Assembly: GCA_017523785.1 (NCBI GenBank)
Contig: JAFWVX010000003.1
Span: 1 to 41,402 of the forward strand
DNA: 41,402 nt
Direction: 5' to 3'
DNA from: Lachnospiraceae bacterium
GTDB lineage: Bacteria; Bacillota; Clostridia; Lachnospirales; Lachnospiraceae
A program made the position numbers and the translations under genes. Shown here piece by piece: positions 16,473 to 23,992 of the stretch (position 1 is its first letter; each line of letters opens with the position of its first letter). The notes beneath the pieces are model-generated. The model did not search any database. It was not told the origin of the DNA and was given only the letters and a program-made list of their open reading frames with translations.

Positions 16473-19112
16473 TTACTCTTCTAAATTTATACAAATCACT
16501 GGTCTTATCCCACTTGATTTGTAATTTGGTGGTACAAAACCATCTTTAAGTCTACCAGATACATCAATCACACATGCTTCTTTTTTAGCCAAACCCTCAC
16601 CGCCATCTTGTCTTACCCAATACTCACAAAAAGTATATGAAACATCATAATCATCTCCGAATATACTTTTTAAATTTTGATCATAAGCATTTAAGTGCGA
16701 ATTATAATTGTCAACTTTTACTGCATATTCTGTTGCTTGTGCCATTAAACTACCATTCGGGTAATTAAGTTCTCCACCTAATAACTGCTCTGTTTCTTCT
16801 CTATCAAGAATTGTAACATAATCATTATAGTATTTATGCATCATCATCTTTTCATTGTCATTAAAAGCTTCATTAAAAAACTCTTCGTTCAACCACTTTC
16901 TTAAACTACAACTTTCCCATGTAAGATAATTATAATCTTCACTATTTTCATCATAACACTTACAATCTAAAACATACTTTGAAATAAGCAATACTTTATT
17001 ATCGACTCTGCGAATTAATATCCATTCAATATTTTCTTTACCATTTTTATTATTATTATCTTGTTCATACCTACCAAATTGAAATGTTGGGCTCTTCATA
17101 ATTTCATCATGTGGATATCCACCATAGCGTCCTATAAGCACTTTACCTTTCTTTAAATCATCTTTCAGTATTTTATAATTGATATCTCTATCATCCTGCT
17201 TGATATCCTCACCCGATACAAGTTCTGTCTCTTTTTTTGAAACCAATTTTTCAACACTTATTTCCTTTTTATCACTGTATCTTATGTAACCCTTTCGGTC
17301 ACCCTTCTCATAATAACCCGCATATACAGACTGATAATCTAATCTATCATATTCACTAAGAACCACTTCTCCAGTTTTGTCAATTGCGCCCCATTTATCA
17401 TTTTGTTTCACAAATATTAAGTCTCCACATTTATAATCAGTTCTTATGCTATTACCCCATGCATTAAAATTGCTAACATCTTTCAAAATTAATTCTTTTG
17501 ATTTAAAATCTTTTGAATATCTATAAATATTACCATTAATACAAACTAACACCCCATTTTTCAAAAAACTAGCATCTATGTAACTAATTCCACTAAGTAT
17601 AATATTAAATTCATCATCATACAAATCAGATAATCCGCCATCTATGATAGTTAAATAGTACTTTTTGCGATTAATATCTAATAATGCTATATCATTGGCA
17701 TAATACTTACTATCAAACTTTTTTACAACATTATAATCAAAATCGTAGATTACCAAATCATTGAAATTATATTTTGGCAAATTTGCATCATTCTGACCAA
17801 CGACAAACATACCATAATTCATTAAATCCCAATCATCTCTATATCTACTAGTAACATTATTAAGTAGTACACCATACACTTCAACCACATTCAAATCAGT
17901 ATCAAGAAACTTAAATGCTTGTCGATAAGTATATTGAGATTGCCGAACTGAATATGTACCAGTAATTAACATTTGACCATTGTATATATTGCTTTCGAGC
18001 TCATTATAGTCTTCATCTAAACTTTTAATTATATTATAATTATCATCAATGACTACAGTTTCTTTATTGTTTGATGAAAATTTCTTACCATTTAATTCAA
18101 AATATTTTATCTTTCCCACATCTTCAAATAACAGTTTTAAATCTCTGTTATAAATATTATATGTGCGATCCTCTAGTCTTGCAATGATTAAATCTTTATT
18201 ATTCTCAGCAAAGTTGATTTCTACAATTTTAATATTGTTCTTTTTCTCTATCTCATCAATAATTCTTCTTTCTTCTTCTTTTATATTGATAATTTCATCT
18301 TTGTTTATAATTTGTCTTTTATTTATATCAAATAATACTTTGTATTTTCCATCTTTTAATTCTATAGTGCTTCTATTGTAATTATCATTAATTACCTCGT
18401 ATGGCTCGTCAAACAATAAGTTGCCATTTGTATCAAGTAAATTGTTTCCATCTTTCTTTAATGTATAACCATCAGTAAATAGTTTTAAATATTTATTTCC
18501 GCATATTTTTACAATCTGATGAGTAAAACATGAATAATCTAAATATCCCTCTAATCTTTTTATAAAATTTAGATTTTCATCACATAAAACTGATACACCC
18601 CACACGCTTCCTTCACCCACTTTAGAAAAAACGGAAAACTCACCAAACTTTGTCAAATAGTTGTATTCGTTTAATTCTTTAATTTGTTCTATTTCGTTAG
18701 TTAATTTGTTAACACGAACAAATCCCTTTTTGTTTCTAAAAATATGATAGTCCGAAGTTGAATACTCATATACTGCATCTTCCATTTCAAATTCAAAGCC
18801 CAACTTATTACCTTTCATATCATAAAAAACAAATCTTGACATGCCATATTCTATTAATTTATGTTTTATACATATAGTTGGTACTTTATCGGCTACCCCT
18901 ACATCATAACTCTCTGATTCAGTGTCATATGTCATTATTTCATTGAAATCTTTATCATATATATGGCTCCTACCATATTTATCATCTAACACAAATGGAT
19001 ATGATACATTTGCATTAGTATCAAAATTATTTGACTTAAAAGCACTACAAGAGCAAAGAATATTTATAATTAATACGTATATTAAAACTTGTATTTTGAA
19101 CTTGTTTATCAT
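16473..19112 (-). CDS. Large lipoprotein with WG-like repeats and a C-terminal DUF6273 domain
   Basis: Predicted exported lipoprotein, 879 aa, signal segment 5-22 ending in LCSC. Residues about 40-640 consist of beta-rich repeats of the kind found in WG-repeat proteins (YDMKGNKLGF, LDTNGNLLFD, DKWGAIDKTGEVVLSEYD near residue 571), probably a propeller-like surface domain. Residues about 672-878 are a DUF6273 domain, with FGRYEQDNN, EWILIRR, LLISKYVLD, SLRKWLNEEFFNEAF, YWVRQDG and GIRPVICI. The segment FGRYEQDNNNKNGKENIEWI is very close to that of the 3670-5349 protein, indicating recent duplication or shared selection. It lies between the DUF3990 cassette (21 nt) and glgP (50 nt). Function unknown; binding of a surface glycan or peptidoglycan is conjecture. 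Confidence 0.8.
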   Translation of the reverse strand: MINKFKIQVLIYVLIINILCSCSAFKSNNFDTNANVSYPFVLDDKYGRSHIYDKDFNEIMTYDTESESYDVGVADKVPTICIKHKLIEYGMSRFVFYDMKGNKLGFEFEMEDAVYEYSTSDYHIFRNKKGFVRVNKLTNEIEQIKELNEYNYLTKFGEFSVFSKVGEGSVWGVSVLCDENLNFIKRLEGYLDYSCFTHQIVKICGNKYLKLFTDGYTLKKDGNNLLDTNGNLLFDEPYEVINDNYNRSTIELKDGKYKVLFDINKRQIINKDEIINIKEEERRIIDEIEKKNNIKIVEINFAENNKDLIIARLEDRTYNIYNRDLKLLFEDVGKIKYFELNGKKFSSNNKETVVIDDNYNIIKSLDEDYNELESNIYNGQMLITGTYSVRQSQYTYRQAFKFLDTDLNVVEVYGVLLNNVTSRYRDDWDLMNYGMFVVGQNDANLPKYNFNDLVIYDFDYNVVKKFDSKYYANDIALLDINRKKYYLTIIDGGLSDLYDDEFNIILSGISYIDASFLKNGVLVCINGNIYRYSKDFKSKELILKDVSNFNAWGNSIRTDYKCGDLIFVKQNDKWGAIDKTGEVVLSEYDRLDYQSVYAGYYEKGDRKGYIRYSDKKEISVEKLVSKKETELVSGEDIKQDDRDINYKILKDDLKKGKVLIGRYGGYPHDEIMKSPTFQFGRYEQDNNNKNGKENIEWILIRRVDNKVLLISKYVLDCKCYDENSEDYNYLTWESCSLRKWLNEEFFNEAFNDNEKMMMHKYYNDYVTILDREETEQLLGGELNYPNGSLMAQATEYAVKVDNYNSHLNAYDQNLKSIFGDDYDVSYTFCEYWVRQDGGEGLAKKEACVIDVSGRLKDGFVPPNYKSSGIRPVICINLEE

Positions 19113-19133
19113 AAATTACCAAATGCTTTTATC

Positions 19134-19334
19134 TCATTTATTCTCTGCAATTATATTGTCAGCAAGATATATATCACTTCTACAATGCATATCTGCTATC
19201 TTTTCTCTCATGTAATCATAAGTATCAGATGTGTAAAACATTTTAAGTGCCTCATCCAAACTTTTTCCTGCTCTTTCAGCAAGAACTTCTATAACCTTTG
19301 CATATTTTCTTTGCATCAATATCTTATTAGCCAT
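19134..19334 (-). CDS. DUF3791 family small protein (antitoxin-like partner)
   Basis: A 66-aa acidic-to-neutral helical protein resembling DUF3791: an N-terminal helix with KYAKVIEVLAERAGKSLDEALKMF and a C-terminal IADMHCRSDIYLADNII block. Its start overlaps the end of the DUF3990 gene by 8 nt, so it is translationally coupled. DUF3791 proteins are commonly encoded next to DUF3990 proteins, which belong to the ADP-ribosyltransferase fold; an antitoxin or accessory role is inferred from this pairing. No DNA-binding motif is obvious. Confidence 0.7.
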   Translation of the reverse strand: MANKILMQRKYAKVIEVLAERAGKSLDEALKMFYTSDTYDYMREKIADMHCRSDIYLADNIIAENK

Positions 19335-19812
19335 TTACAACATCTGCCCCTACATATTTTAAATACTTATCTATCGCCTCTTGTTTCCTTATACAAATTT
19401 GACTATTCACGGTTTCATACTTAAGTCTTCCTATAGCCTCATCTGCACTAATTAAATTGTCAAAATATAATTCTATCGTGTCAAACACTTTATCATTAGC
19501 TATGCCACCAACAACTACATCAAAATCCGTATTATCTTTACCACTTCTACATATTGATATAAAGTCTAACCATTCTTTAGAATACGAATTAAATCGTAGC
19601 ACTTTTAACTCTGAGAAAATCTTATCATCCAAATCAAGCTTTAGCACATAACTTTTTGCAGTTTTTTCTATATTCTTTTTTCTCTCACTCCACTTTTTGG
19701 CTTGCTCATAAATCTCTGTCAAATAAAAACCTTTTGAAAAATCTAATTCTTTTCTTGAATATTTTAGATTTGGGTTTTCAAACGATGTATTTGAACCATG
19801 ATATACTATCAT
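19327..19812 (-). CDS. DUF3990 family protein, ADP-ribosyltransferase-like (putative toxin)
   Basis: A 161-aa cytoplasmic protein matching DUF3990 by eye. It starts VYHGS (His5, the first conserved ART residue), continues SRKELDFSKGFYLT with the expected second-motif Tyr, then a helix EQAKKW, the block DFDVVVGGIANDKVFDTIELY, and the terminal KYETVNSQICI. DUF3990 is grouped with ADP-ribosyltransferase folds; NAD-dependent modification of an unknown target is the likely activity, but the catalytic third residue is Gln rather than Glu at the best candidate site. It overlaps the preceding DUF3791 gene by 4 nt and the following one by 8 nt, a three-gene coupled cassette typical of toxin-antitoxin systems. 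The toxin role is inference. Confidence 0.72.
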   Translation of the reverse strand: MIVYHGSNTSFENPNLKYSRKELDFSKGFYLTEIYEQAKKWSERKKNIEKTAKSYVLKLDLDDKIFSELKVLRFNSYSKEWLDFISICRSGKDNTDFDVVVGGIANDKVFDTIELYFDNLISADEAIGRLKYETVNSQICIRKQEAIDKYLKYVGADVVNG

Positions 19813-20027
19813 ATAATTATTCCTTCTTTATCAACTATTTCTTTTAAATCACTGACTATATATTCTTTTCCTTGTGTATGTAACACATCAAAATTTTTAA
19901 CAATATAATTTTCTATAATATTATCGTTACCTTTAAATGCACTATAAACTTTCTTTGCATCTAAATTGTACTTATCTGCAAAGTTTTCAATACAAAAAAC
20001 TACAAATTCTAATTGCTCTTTACTCAT
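19809..20027 (-). CDS. DUF3791 family small protein, first gene of the cassette
   Basis: A 72-aa protein, second DUF3791-like copy in the cassette. It has the helix EFVVFCIENFADKYNLDAKKVY and the block IENYIVKNFDVLHTQGKEYIV, matching the family pattern of a helical body followed by Y-D-LHT. It precedes DUF3990 with a 4-nt overlap. A GAAGAG site lies about 10 nt before the ATG. It is clearly divergent from the other DUF3791 copy at 19134-19334, so the two flanking partners may have different roles. Confidence 0.7.
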   Translation of the reverse strand: MSKEQLEFVVFCIENFADKYNLDAKKVYSAFKGNDNIIENYIVKNFDVLHTQGKEYIVSDLKEIVDKEGIII

Positions 20028-20055
20028 ATTCTAATATCTCTTCTTTAAGTTTATC

Positions 20056-20078
20056 GGGCTCGCAATGCTCGCCCCTAC
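20056..20078. repeat. Single-hairpin palindrome upstream of the DUF3791 gene
   Basis: GGGCTCGC-aat-GCTCGCCCCTAC unit, about 28 nt before the DUF3791 start, between glgB and the cassette. Confidence 0.9.
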
Positions 20079-20084
20079 GAGTAT

Positions 20085-20134
20085 GTAGGGGCGGACATTT
20101 TGTCCGCCCTTGGACGACAGAATGTCGTCCACTA
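20085..20134. repeat. Composite double-hairpin repeat after glgB
   Basis: GTAGGGGCGGACA-ttt-TGTCCGCC followed by GGACGACA-gaa-TGTCGTCC and ACTAC. It begins within 3 nt of the glgB TAA stop on the minus strand. Confidence 0.92.
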
Positions 20135-20137
20135 CAT

Positions 20138-22267
20138 TTATTGTTTTTTACGTCTAGATCTAACTACCTTATCTACAGTTTCTTTGACAGTAGTTGCAGC
20201 TTTCTCAATTACTTTTGGTTTATCTTGTGCTCTGCTTTTTAGTTTCAAAATCACCGCCGAAAGTTTTGGTATCTTTACTTCTATATAATTATCTCTGCCG
20301 TGAACTTTCTTTATACACTCATCCTTCTTGCCATCATTTGAATTGCAAGTACATCCTTCTTTTCCGCCACAACTGCATTCATCTTTACTATCACCGCAAC
20401 TGCATTCTCCACAGTCATCAACTGGCACACTCTCAATCACTTTATCATTGATGCAAGTACCTGTGCCACCCCACTTTGATTCATTTGAATTAACTATCTC
20501 TTCATATTTGCCGGGCACATTTACACCAAATTTAAAATTATCTATCTCATCCTTTCCAAAGTTGAGTATAACTATACATCTGTCATCTGGGTCAAGGGCA
20601 CATCTTTCATATATGAAAATATGTTGTTTAGCATTTCCAGCATCTATCCAGTCAAAGCCTTCCCAAACCACTTGATCTTTTTCATAAAAAGCTTTCTCTT
20701 TCAAATATAAATGGTTCATCATCTTTACAAACTCGTGATGCTTTTTATGTTTATCTATATCAAGCAAGAACCATTCAAGCCCTTCATAATATCTCCACTC
20801 AATAAACTCAGGCAACTCATTTCCCATAAAATTAAGAGCTGCACCTGTTCTTGTAATTTGATACACAAGCAAAGTCTTAATTTGTGCAAATTTCTCATCG
20901 TAGTCGCCAGGCATCTTATTTATTATAGATGCTTTCCCATGCACGACTTCATCGTGGCTTAAAGATAACACATAATTCTCTGCATCAGCATATGACATTG
21001 AAAAAGTTAACATATTATGATTTTGTTCTCTATATGGGAAGTCTGATTTTAGATAGTTAAGTGTATCATGCATCCAGCCCATATCCCATTTATAATGAAA
21101 ACCGAGTCCTCCTATCTCAGCAGGCTTTGTGACATTTGGCCAAGCAGTTGACTCCTCTGCGATAGTTATGACTCCTTTAAATTTTTCACCGATTATTTTA
21201 TTTAAATTTTGAATAAATGAAATTGCTTCAAGATTTCCTTCATCACCATATTTATTAAATACTCGTTCACTTGGATTATCAACACCATAATTTAGATACA
21301 GCATACTTGACACGCCATCAAATCTTATGCCGTCAATGTGATATTTATCAAGAAGAAAAATTGCAGATGAATTTAAGAAAGATAAAACTTCTTTTTTATT
21401 GTAATTGAATGTCATTGTTCCCCAGTGCTTATGTTCTTTTCCGTCATAGACTCTGCCACCATCAAAAAATCTTAGTCCATGCTCGTCCATACAAAAATGC
21501 CCAGGTACCCAATCAAGTATTACTGAAATATTATTCTTGTGACATTCATTTACAAAATACATAAAATCTTTTGGATTTCCATAACGAGATGTTATCGCAA
21601 AATAACCAGTCGCTTGATATCCCCAAGAACCATCATAAGGATGCTCATTTAATGGCATCACTTCTATGTGAGTGTATCCCATATCTTTTATGTATTTCAC
21701 AAGTGCTTCAGCAAGTTCTCTATAAGTTAAAAAATCTTCTATCGGCACATCATCAGGCTTATCTCTCCAGATGCCAGTGTTGTGTTGCATGAATGAACCG
21801 AAATGCATCTCATAAATATTTTTTGGTTTGTTGAAATGTAAATCTTTATTTCTCTCATCGATGAATTTTTTGTCGCTCCATTTAAATCCTTCGATGTCAA
21901 AAATCTTTGATGCAGTATTTGGTCTAACCTCTGCAAAAAATGCATAGGGGTCAGCCTTGTAAATGTCTCTATACTCAGATGTTGTTATCAAATATTTGTA
22001 AATGTCATTTTCTTTAAGTCCCTCAGCAAAAAGAATCCAGCAACCAGTGTTATCTATTTTTTGCATCTCATACGCTTCGTGCTTTTTCCAGTCGTTGAAA
22101 TTTCCAACCACAAAAACTTTTACAGCATTTGGTGCATATACTAAAAATCTAAAGCCATCTTTCCCCTCATGTTTATAAGGGTGAGCACCAAAAATGTTGT
22201 AAGACTCATAGTCCTCACCATTATTAAATAGGAAAATCTGGTCTTTTGAAATACCATATAATTCCAT
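20138..22267 (-). CDS. glgB: 1,4-alpha-glucan branching enzyme with a Cys-rich insertion
   Basis: GH13 branching enzyme, 709 aa from ATG 22267, which has GGAGGGA directly upstream (a longer frame to 22297 lacks one). It adds alpha-1,6 branches during glycogen synthesis. An N-terminal CBM48 domain (VFVVGNFNDW) precedes the barrel with DGIRFDGVSSMLY (nucleophile Asp317), TIAEEST (acid/base Glu371) and LSHDEVVHGK (Asp439). The C-terminal domain is unusual: residues 619-651 hold eight cysteines, three of them pairs of the form CxC (CGECSCG, ECSCGG, GCTC), rich in Gly, Asp and Lys, followed by an IEVKIPKLSAVILKL strand and a basic tail (RSRRKKQ). Such an insertion is not a normal GlgB feature; metal binding or disulfides are possible. 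It starts the locus upstream of the DUF3990 cassette. Confidence 0.94.
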   Translation of the reverse strand: MELYGISKDQIFLFNNGEDYESYNIFGAHPYKHEGKDGFRFLVYAPNAVKVFVVGNFNDWKKHEAYEMQKIDNTGCWILFAEGLKENDIYKYLITTSEYRDIYKADPYAFFAEVRPNTASKIFDIEGFKWSDKKFIDERNKDLHFNKPKNIYEMHFGSFMQHNTGIWRDKPDDVPIEDFLTYRELAEALVKYIKDMGYTHIEVMPLNEHPYDGSWGYQATGYFAITSRYGNPKDFMYFVNECHKNNISVILDWVPGHFCMDEHGLRFFDGGRVYDGKEHKHWGTMTFNYNKKEVLSFLNSSAIFLLDKYHIDGIRFDGVSSMLYLNYGVDNPSERVFNKYGDEGNLEAISFIQNLNKIIGEKFKGVITIAEESTAWPNVTKPAEIGGLGFHYKWDMGWMHDTLNYLKSDFPYREQNHNMLTFSMSYADAENYVLSLSHDEVVHGKASIINKMPGDYDEKFAQIKTLLVYQITRTGAALNFMGNELPEFIEWRYYEGLEWFLLDIDKHKKHHEFVKMMNHLYLKEKAFYEKDQVVWEGFDWIDAGNAKQHIFIYERCALDPDDRCIVILNFGKDEIDNFKFGVNVPGKYEEIVNSNESKWGGTGTCINDKVIESVPVDDCGECSCGDSKDECSCGGKEGCTCNSNDGKKDECIKKVHGRDNYIEVKIPKLSAVILKLKSRAQDKPKVIEKAATTVKETVDKVVRSRRKKQ

Positions 22268-22304
22268 ATTCCCTCCAAATGCTTTTTTTAGATACAAAAA
22301 ACAA

Positions 22305-22321
22305 TTTGTCGCTTAGACAAA
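22305..22321. promoter_or_regulatory. Inverted repeat TTTGTC-N5-GACAAA upstream of glgB
   Basis: A perfect 6-bp-arm inverted repeat with a 5-bp spacer, 38 nt upstream of the glgB start. A possible minus-strand -10 (TATACT, 22325-22330) lies just upstream but has no convincing -35. It could be a repressor site or a 5'-UTR hairpin for the glycogen locus. Confidence 0.4.
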
Positions 22322-22373
22322 CTTAGTATATACATATTTTATCATTTAGAGGGCTAAATTACAAGGCATAAAA

Positions 22374-22398
22374 AGGGACGCCAGGATGTCGTCCCCTA
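22374..22398. repeat. Single GACGAC-type palindrome, degenerate
   Basis: GGGACGCCAggaTGTCGTCCCCTAC is one half of the composite repeat, with one arm mutated (GCCA for GACA). It lies about 107 nt upstream of glgB, at the decayed end of a small secreted-protein gene. Confidence 0.82.
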
Positions 22399-22399
22399 C

Positions 22400-22601
22400 G
22401 GTTGACTCAGTCTCTTCAGTTGACTCGCTCTCTTCTTCCGGGCTCGCAGTGCTCGCCCCTACGGGTTTCTTCGCTAGTTTCCTCAACATACTATGTTGCT
22501 TCTTTGCTCGCATCATTTGTAGATGCCAAACTTGGCAATGTGCTACACATCACCATTGCAATACTTAAAAAGATTGCTAAAAGTTTTTTGAGGTTTTTCA
22601 T
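22400..22601 (-). pseudogene. Decayed small secreted protein interrupted by a palindromic repeat
   Basis: An ATG at 22601, with GGAGG 7 nt upstream, starts a 36-codon frame (22491-22601). It encodes a clear signal peptide: MKNLKK, a hydrophobic core, and a likely cut after LPSLA. It stops at TAG inside a short palindrome (AACATAGTATGTT). Past that stop the same frame reads YVEETSEET, then enters a repeat copy at 22440-22464. Beyond the repeat a Glu/Ser/Thr-rich peptide (EEESESTEETEST) continues one frame off. The simplest reading is a secreted Glu/Thr-rich protein broken by a stop mutation and a repeat insertion. Alternatively the 36-aa product is functional by itself. Neighbours are Fic upstream and glgB downstream. 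Confidence 0.55.
22440..22464. repeat. Single-hairpin palindrome inside the decayed secreted-protein gene
   Basis: GGGCTCGC-agt-GCTCGCCCCTACG, the same sequence core as the copy within the histidine kinase. Flanking bases on both sides encode Glu/Ser/Thr-rich peptides in different frames. Confidence 0.9.
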
Positions 22602-22633
22602 AATTGGTCCTCCGTATCAATTACTATCTATAA

Positions 22634-23746
22634 TTATATTTTTACATACCATGCGCCATTAGTGACGCCATGCTTTTTAATCAATCCCTTGTCTTGCATG
22701 AGTTTTAAAGCTCTTTTTATTTTTCCTTCGTGCTCATCTACATTTGCATGTATATATTTTAAGTCTACTCTATCTACCTCTTCAAATAATTTATATATTT
22801 TCACAGCCGCAATTGGCAAGTCCTCGATAATTTCCTCTTCATTTTTCGCCGCATGATTTTTAAATTTATTTTCTTCGAAATGATTTTCTGCATTACTCAT
22901 TTCAATTTGGCTTATTTTGTATTCAAGTCTTACTTTTTGCTTTTCTAATATCTTTATAAAAAAATCTATCCACGCACTGTAATCAGTTTCATTACTCTTC
23001 AATGTCTCTTGGGTTTTTCTAAGTTCTAAATAATATTCAGACTTATTGTCCTCTACAACCGCTTCTAGTGATGAATAAGCAACATATCCATATCCTGCTT
23101 TCAGAAGAAGTAAGTTTGTAAGAACTCTACTCAACCTTCCATTGCCGTCTTGAAATGGATGTATCGCCAAAAAGTGAACTACAAAAACTGCTATTAAAAT
23201 CAGCGGGTGATAAATTCTTTTTTCCAAATTGTAATTTGTCCAGTCGATAAGTTCTTTCATAAGATTCGGTGTATCAAACGGTGTCGCTGTCTCAAATATC
23301 ACACCTATCTCTTTACCATTTTCATCAAATGCTGATACAGAATTTGATAGCGTTTTATACTCACCCCTATGTCTCTCATCTTTTGAAGAATATTTTAATA
23401 AAATTGAATGAAGTTGTTTAATATAATTCTCTGTGAAAGGAACTATCTCATAATCATTAAAAATCAAATTTGAAACTTCTGCATATCCTGCGACCTCTTC
23501 TTCATCTCGTGATTTAAATGAAGTCATTTTTACATTTGAAAGAATTTTTTCAACTTCTTTATCTGATAATTTATTTCCCTCTATACGATTTGATGAGCCC
23601 ACGCTTTCTATAGTCGCAACTTTTTTCAAGTAATTTAAAATCTCAGGACTCATTTGCTTTATCGCCTTCCACTCACCTCTAAATTCTTCGATGACGGAAA
23701 TCCTGTTGAGTATTTCATTATTAATTTTTGCCTTAAAATTAATCAT
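22634..23746 (-). CDS. Fic family AMP-transferase with N-terminal inhibitory helix and winged helix
   Basis: A 370-aa cytoplasmic Fic protein. The catalytic motif HPFQDGNGR lies at 196-204 (His196) and is complete. An N-terminal inhibitory motif SNRIEGN (Ser52, Glu56) matches the [S/T]xxxE[G/N] helix of class II Fic enzymes, so activity should be self-restrained. Residues about 310-370 (AAVKIYKLF to NGAWYVKI) look like a winged helix-turn-helix, as in many stand-alone Fic proteins. Fic enzymes usually transfer AMP from ATP to Ser, Thr or Tyr hydroxyls; the target is unknown. A GGGGG stretch about 11 nt before the ATG is the best ribosome site. Its promoter carries five phased decamer repeats, and the winged helix makes autoregulation plausible. 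Confidence 0.9.
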   Translation of the reverse strand: MINFKAKINNEILNRISVIEEFRGEWKAIKQMSPEILNYLKKVATIESVGSSNRIEGNKLSDKEVEKILSNVKMTSFKSRDEEEVAGYAEVSNLIFNDYEIVPFTENYIKQLHSILLKYSSKDERHRGEYKTLSNSVSAFDENGKEIGVIFETATPFDTPNLMKELIDWTNYNLEKRIYHPLILIAVFVVHFLAIHPFQDGNGRLSRVLTNLLLLKAGYGYVAYSSLEAVVEDNKSEYYLELRKTQETLKSNETDYSAWIDFFIKILEKQKVRLEYKISQIEMSNAENHFEENKFKNHAAKNEEEIIEDLPIAAVKIYKLFEEVDRVDLKYIHANVDEHEGKIKRALKLMQDKGLIKKHGVTNGAWYVKI

Positions 23747-23790
23747 TTAGCGTAATGCCCCCTGATTGAAAATGCTTTAATTTTTACAAT

Positions 23791-23840
23791 ATGTGCTAAT
23801 ATAACTTAATATGTTCTAATGTGTTCTAATTTGTACTAAT
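23791..23840 (-). promoter_or_regulatory. Five tandem 10-bp repeats (ATTAGAACAT type), probable operator array
   Basis: Read on the minus strand, five consecutive decamers begin ATTAGTACAA, ATTAGAACAC, ATTAGAACAT, ATTAAGTTAT, ATTAGCACAT. All start ATTA and are spaced exactly 10 bp, one helical turn. They lie immediately downstream of the Fic -10 box, covering the transcription start. This arrangement suits cooperative repressor binding. Confidence 0.7.
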
Positions 23841-23869
23841 ATAATGTCATTTTTTTGCTCTCTTGTCAA
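23841..23869 (-). promoter_or_regulatory. Sigma-A promoter of the Fic gene
   Basis: On the minus strand, TTGACA (23864-23869) is separated by 17 nt from CATTAT (23841-23846). The -35 is perfect and the -10 matches four of six. It leads straight into the decamer array. Confidence 0.6.
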
Positions 23870-23944
23870 GTAATACATGCATTAATATTTTTAAAAAAAT
23901 CAATTGGATTTTTGCGATATTGGGCAATTTTCCAACATAAAACC

Positions 23945-23971
23945 AATAAAAAAGAACGGCCTTAGCCGCCC
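23945..23971 (-). terminator. Rho-independent terminator after the FG-GAP-like lipoprotein gene
   Basis: On the minus strand GGGCGGC-TAAG-GCCGTTC forms a 7-bp stem (including G-U pairs) followed by TTTTTTATT. It lies about 20 nt after the stop of the gene at 23993 and separates that transcript from the Fic promoter. Confidence 0.75.
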
Positions 23972-23992
23972 TTTTACATTGTCATTTGAGTG

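Noticed and set aside
19937-20288. Plus-strand open frames across the glgB 3' end
   Set aside because: They read antisense to glgB and DUF3791 and through two palindromes (CSPLRVCRG-type peptide); no ribosome site or family signature.
22325-22353. glgB promoter with -10 TATACT
   Set aside because: No acceptable -35 at 16-18 nt; mentioned only as context for the inverted repeat.
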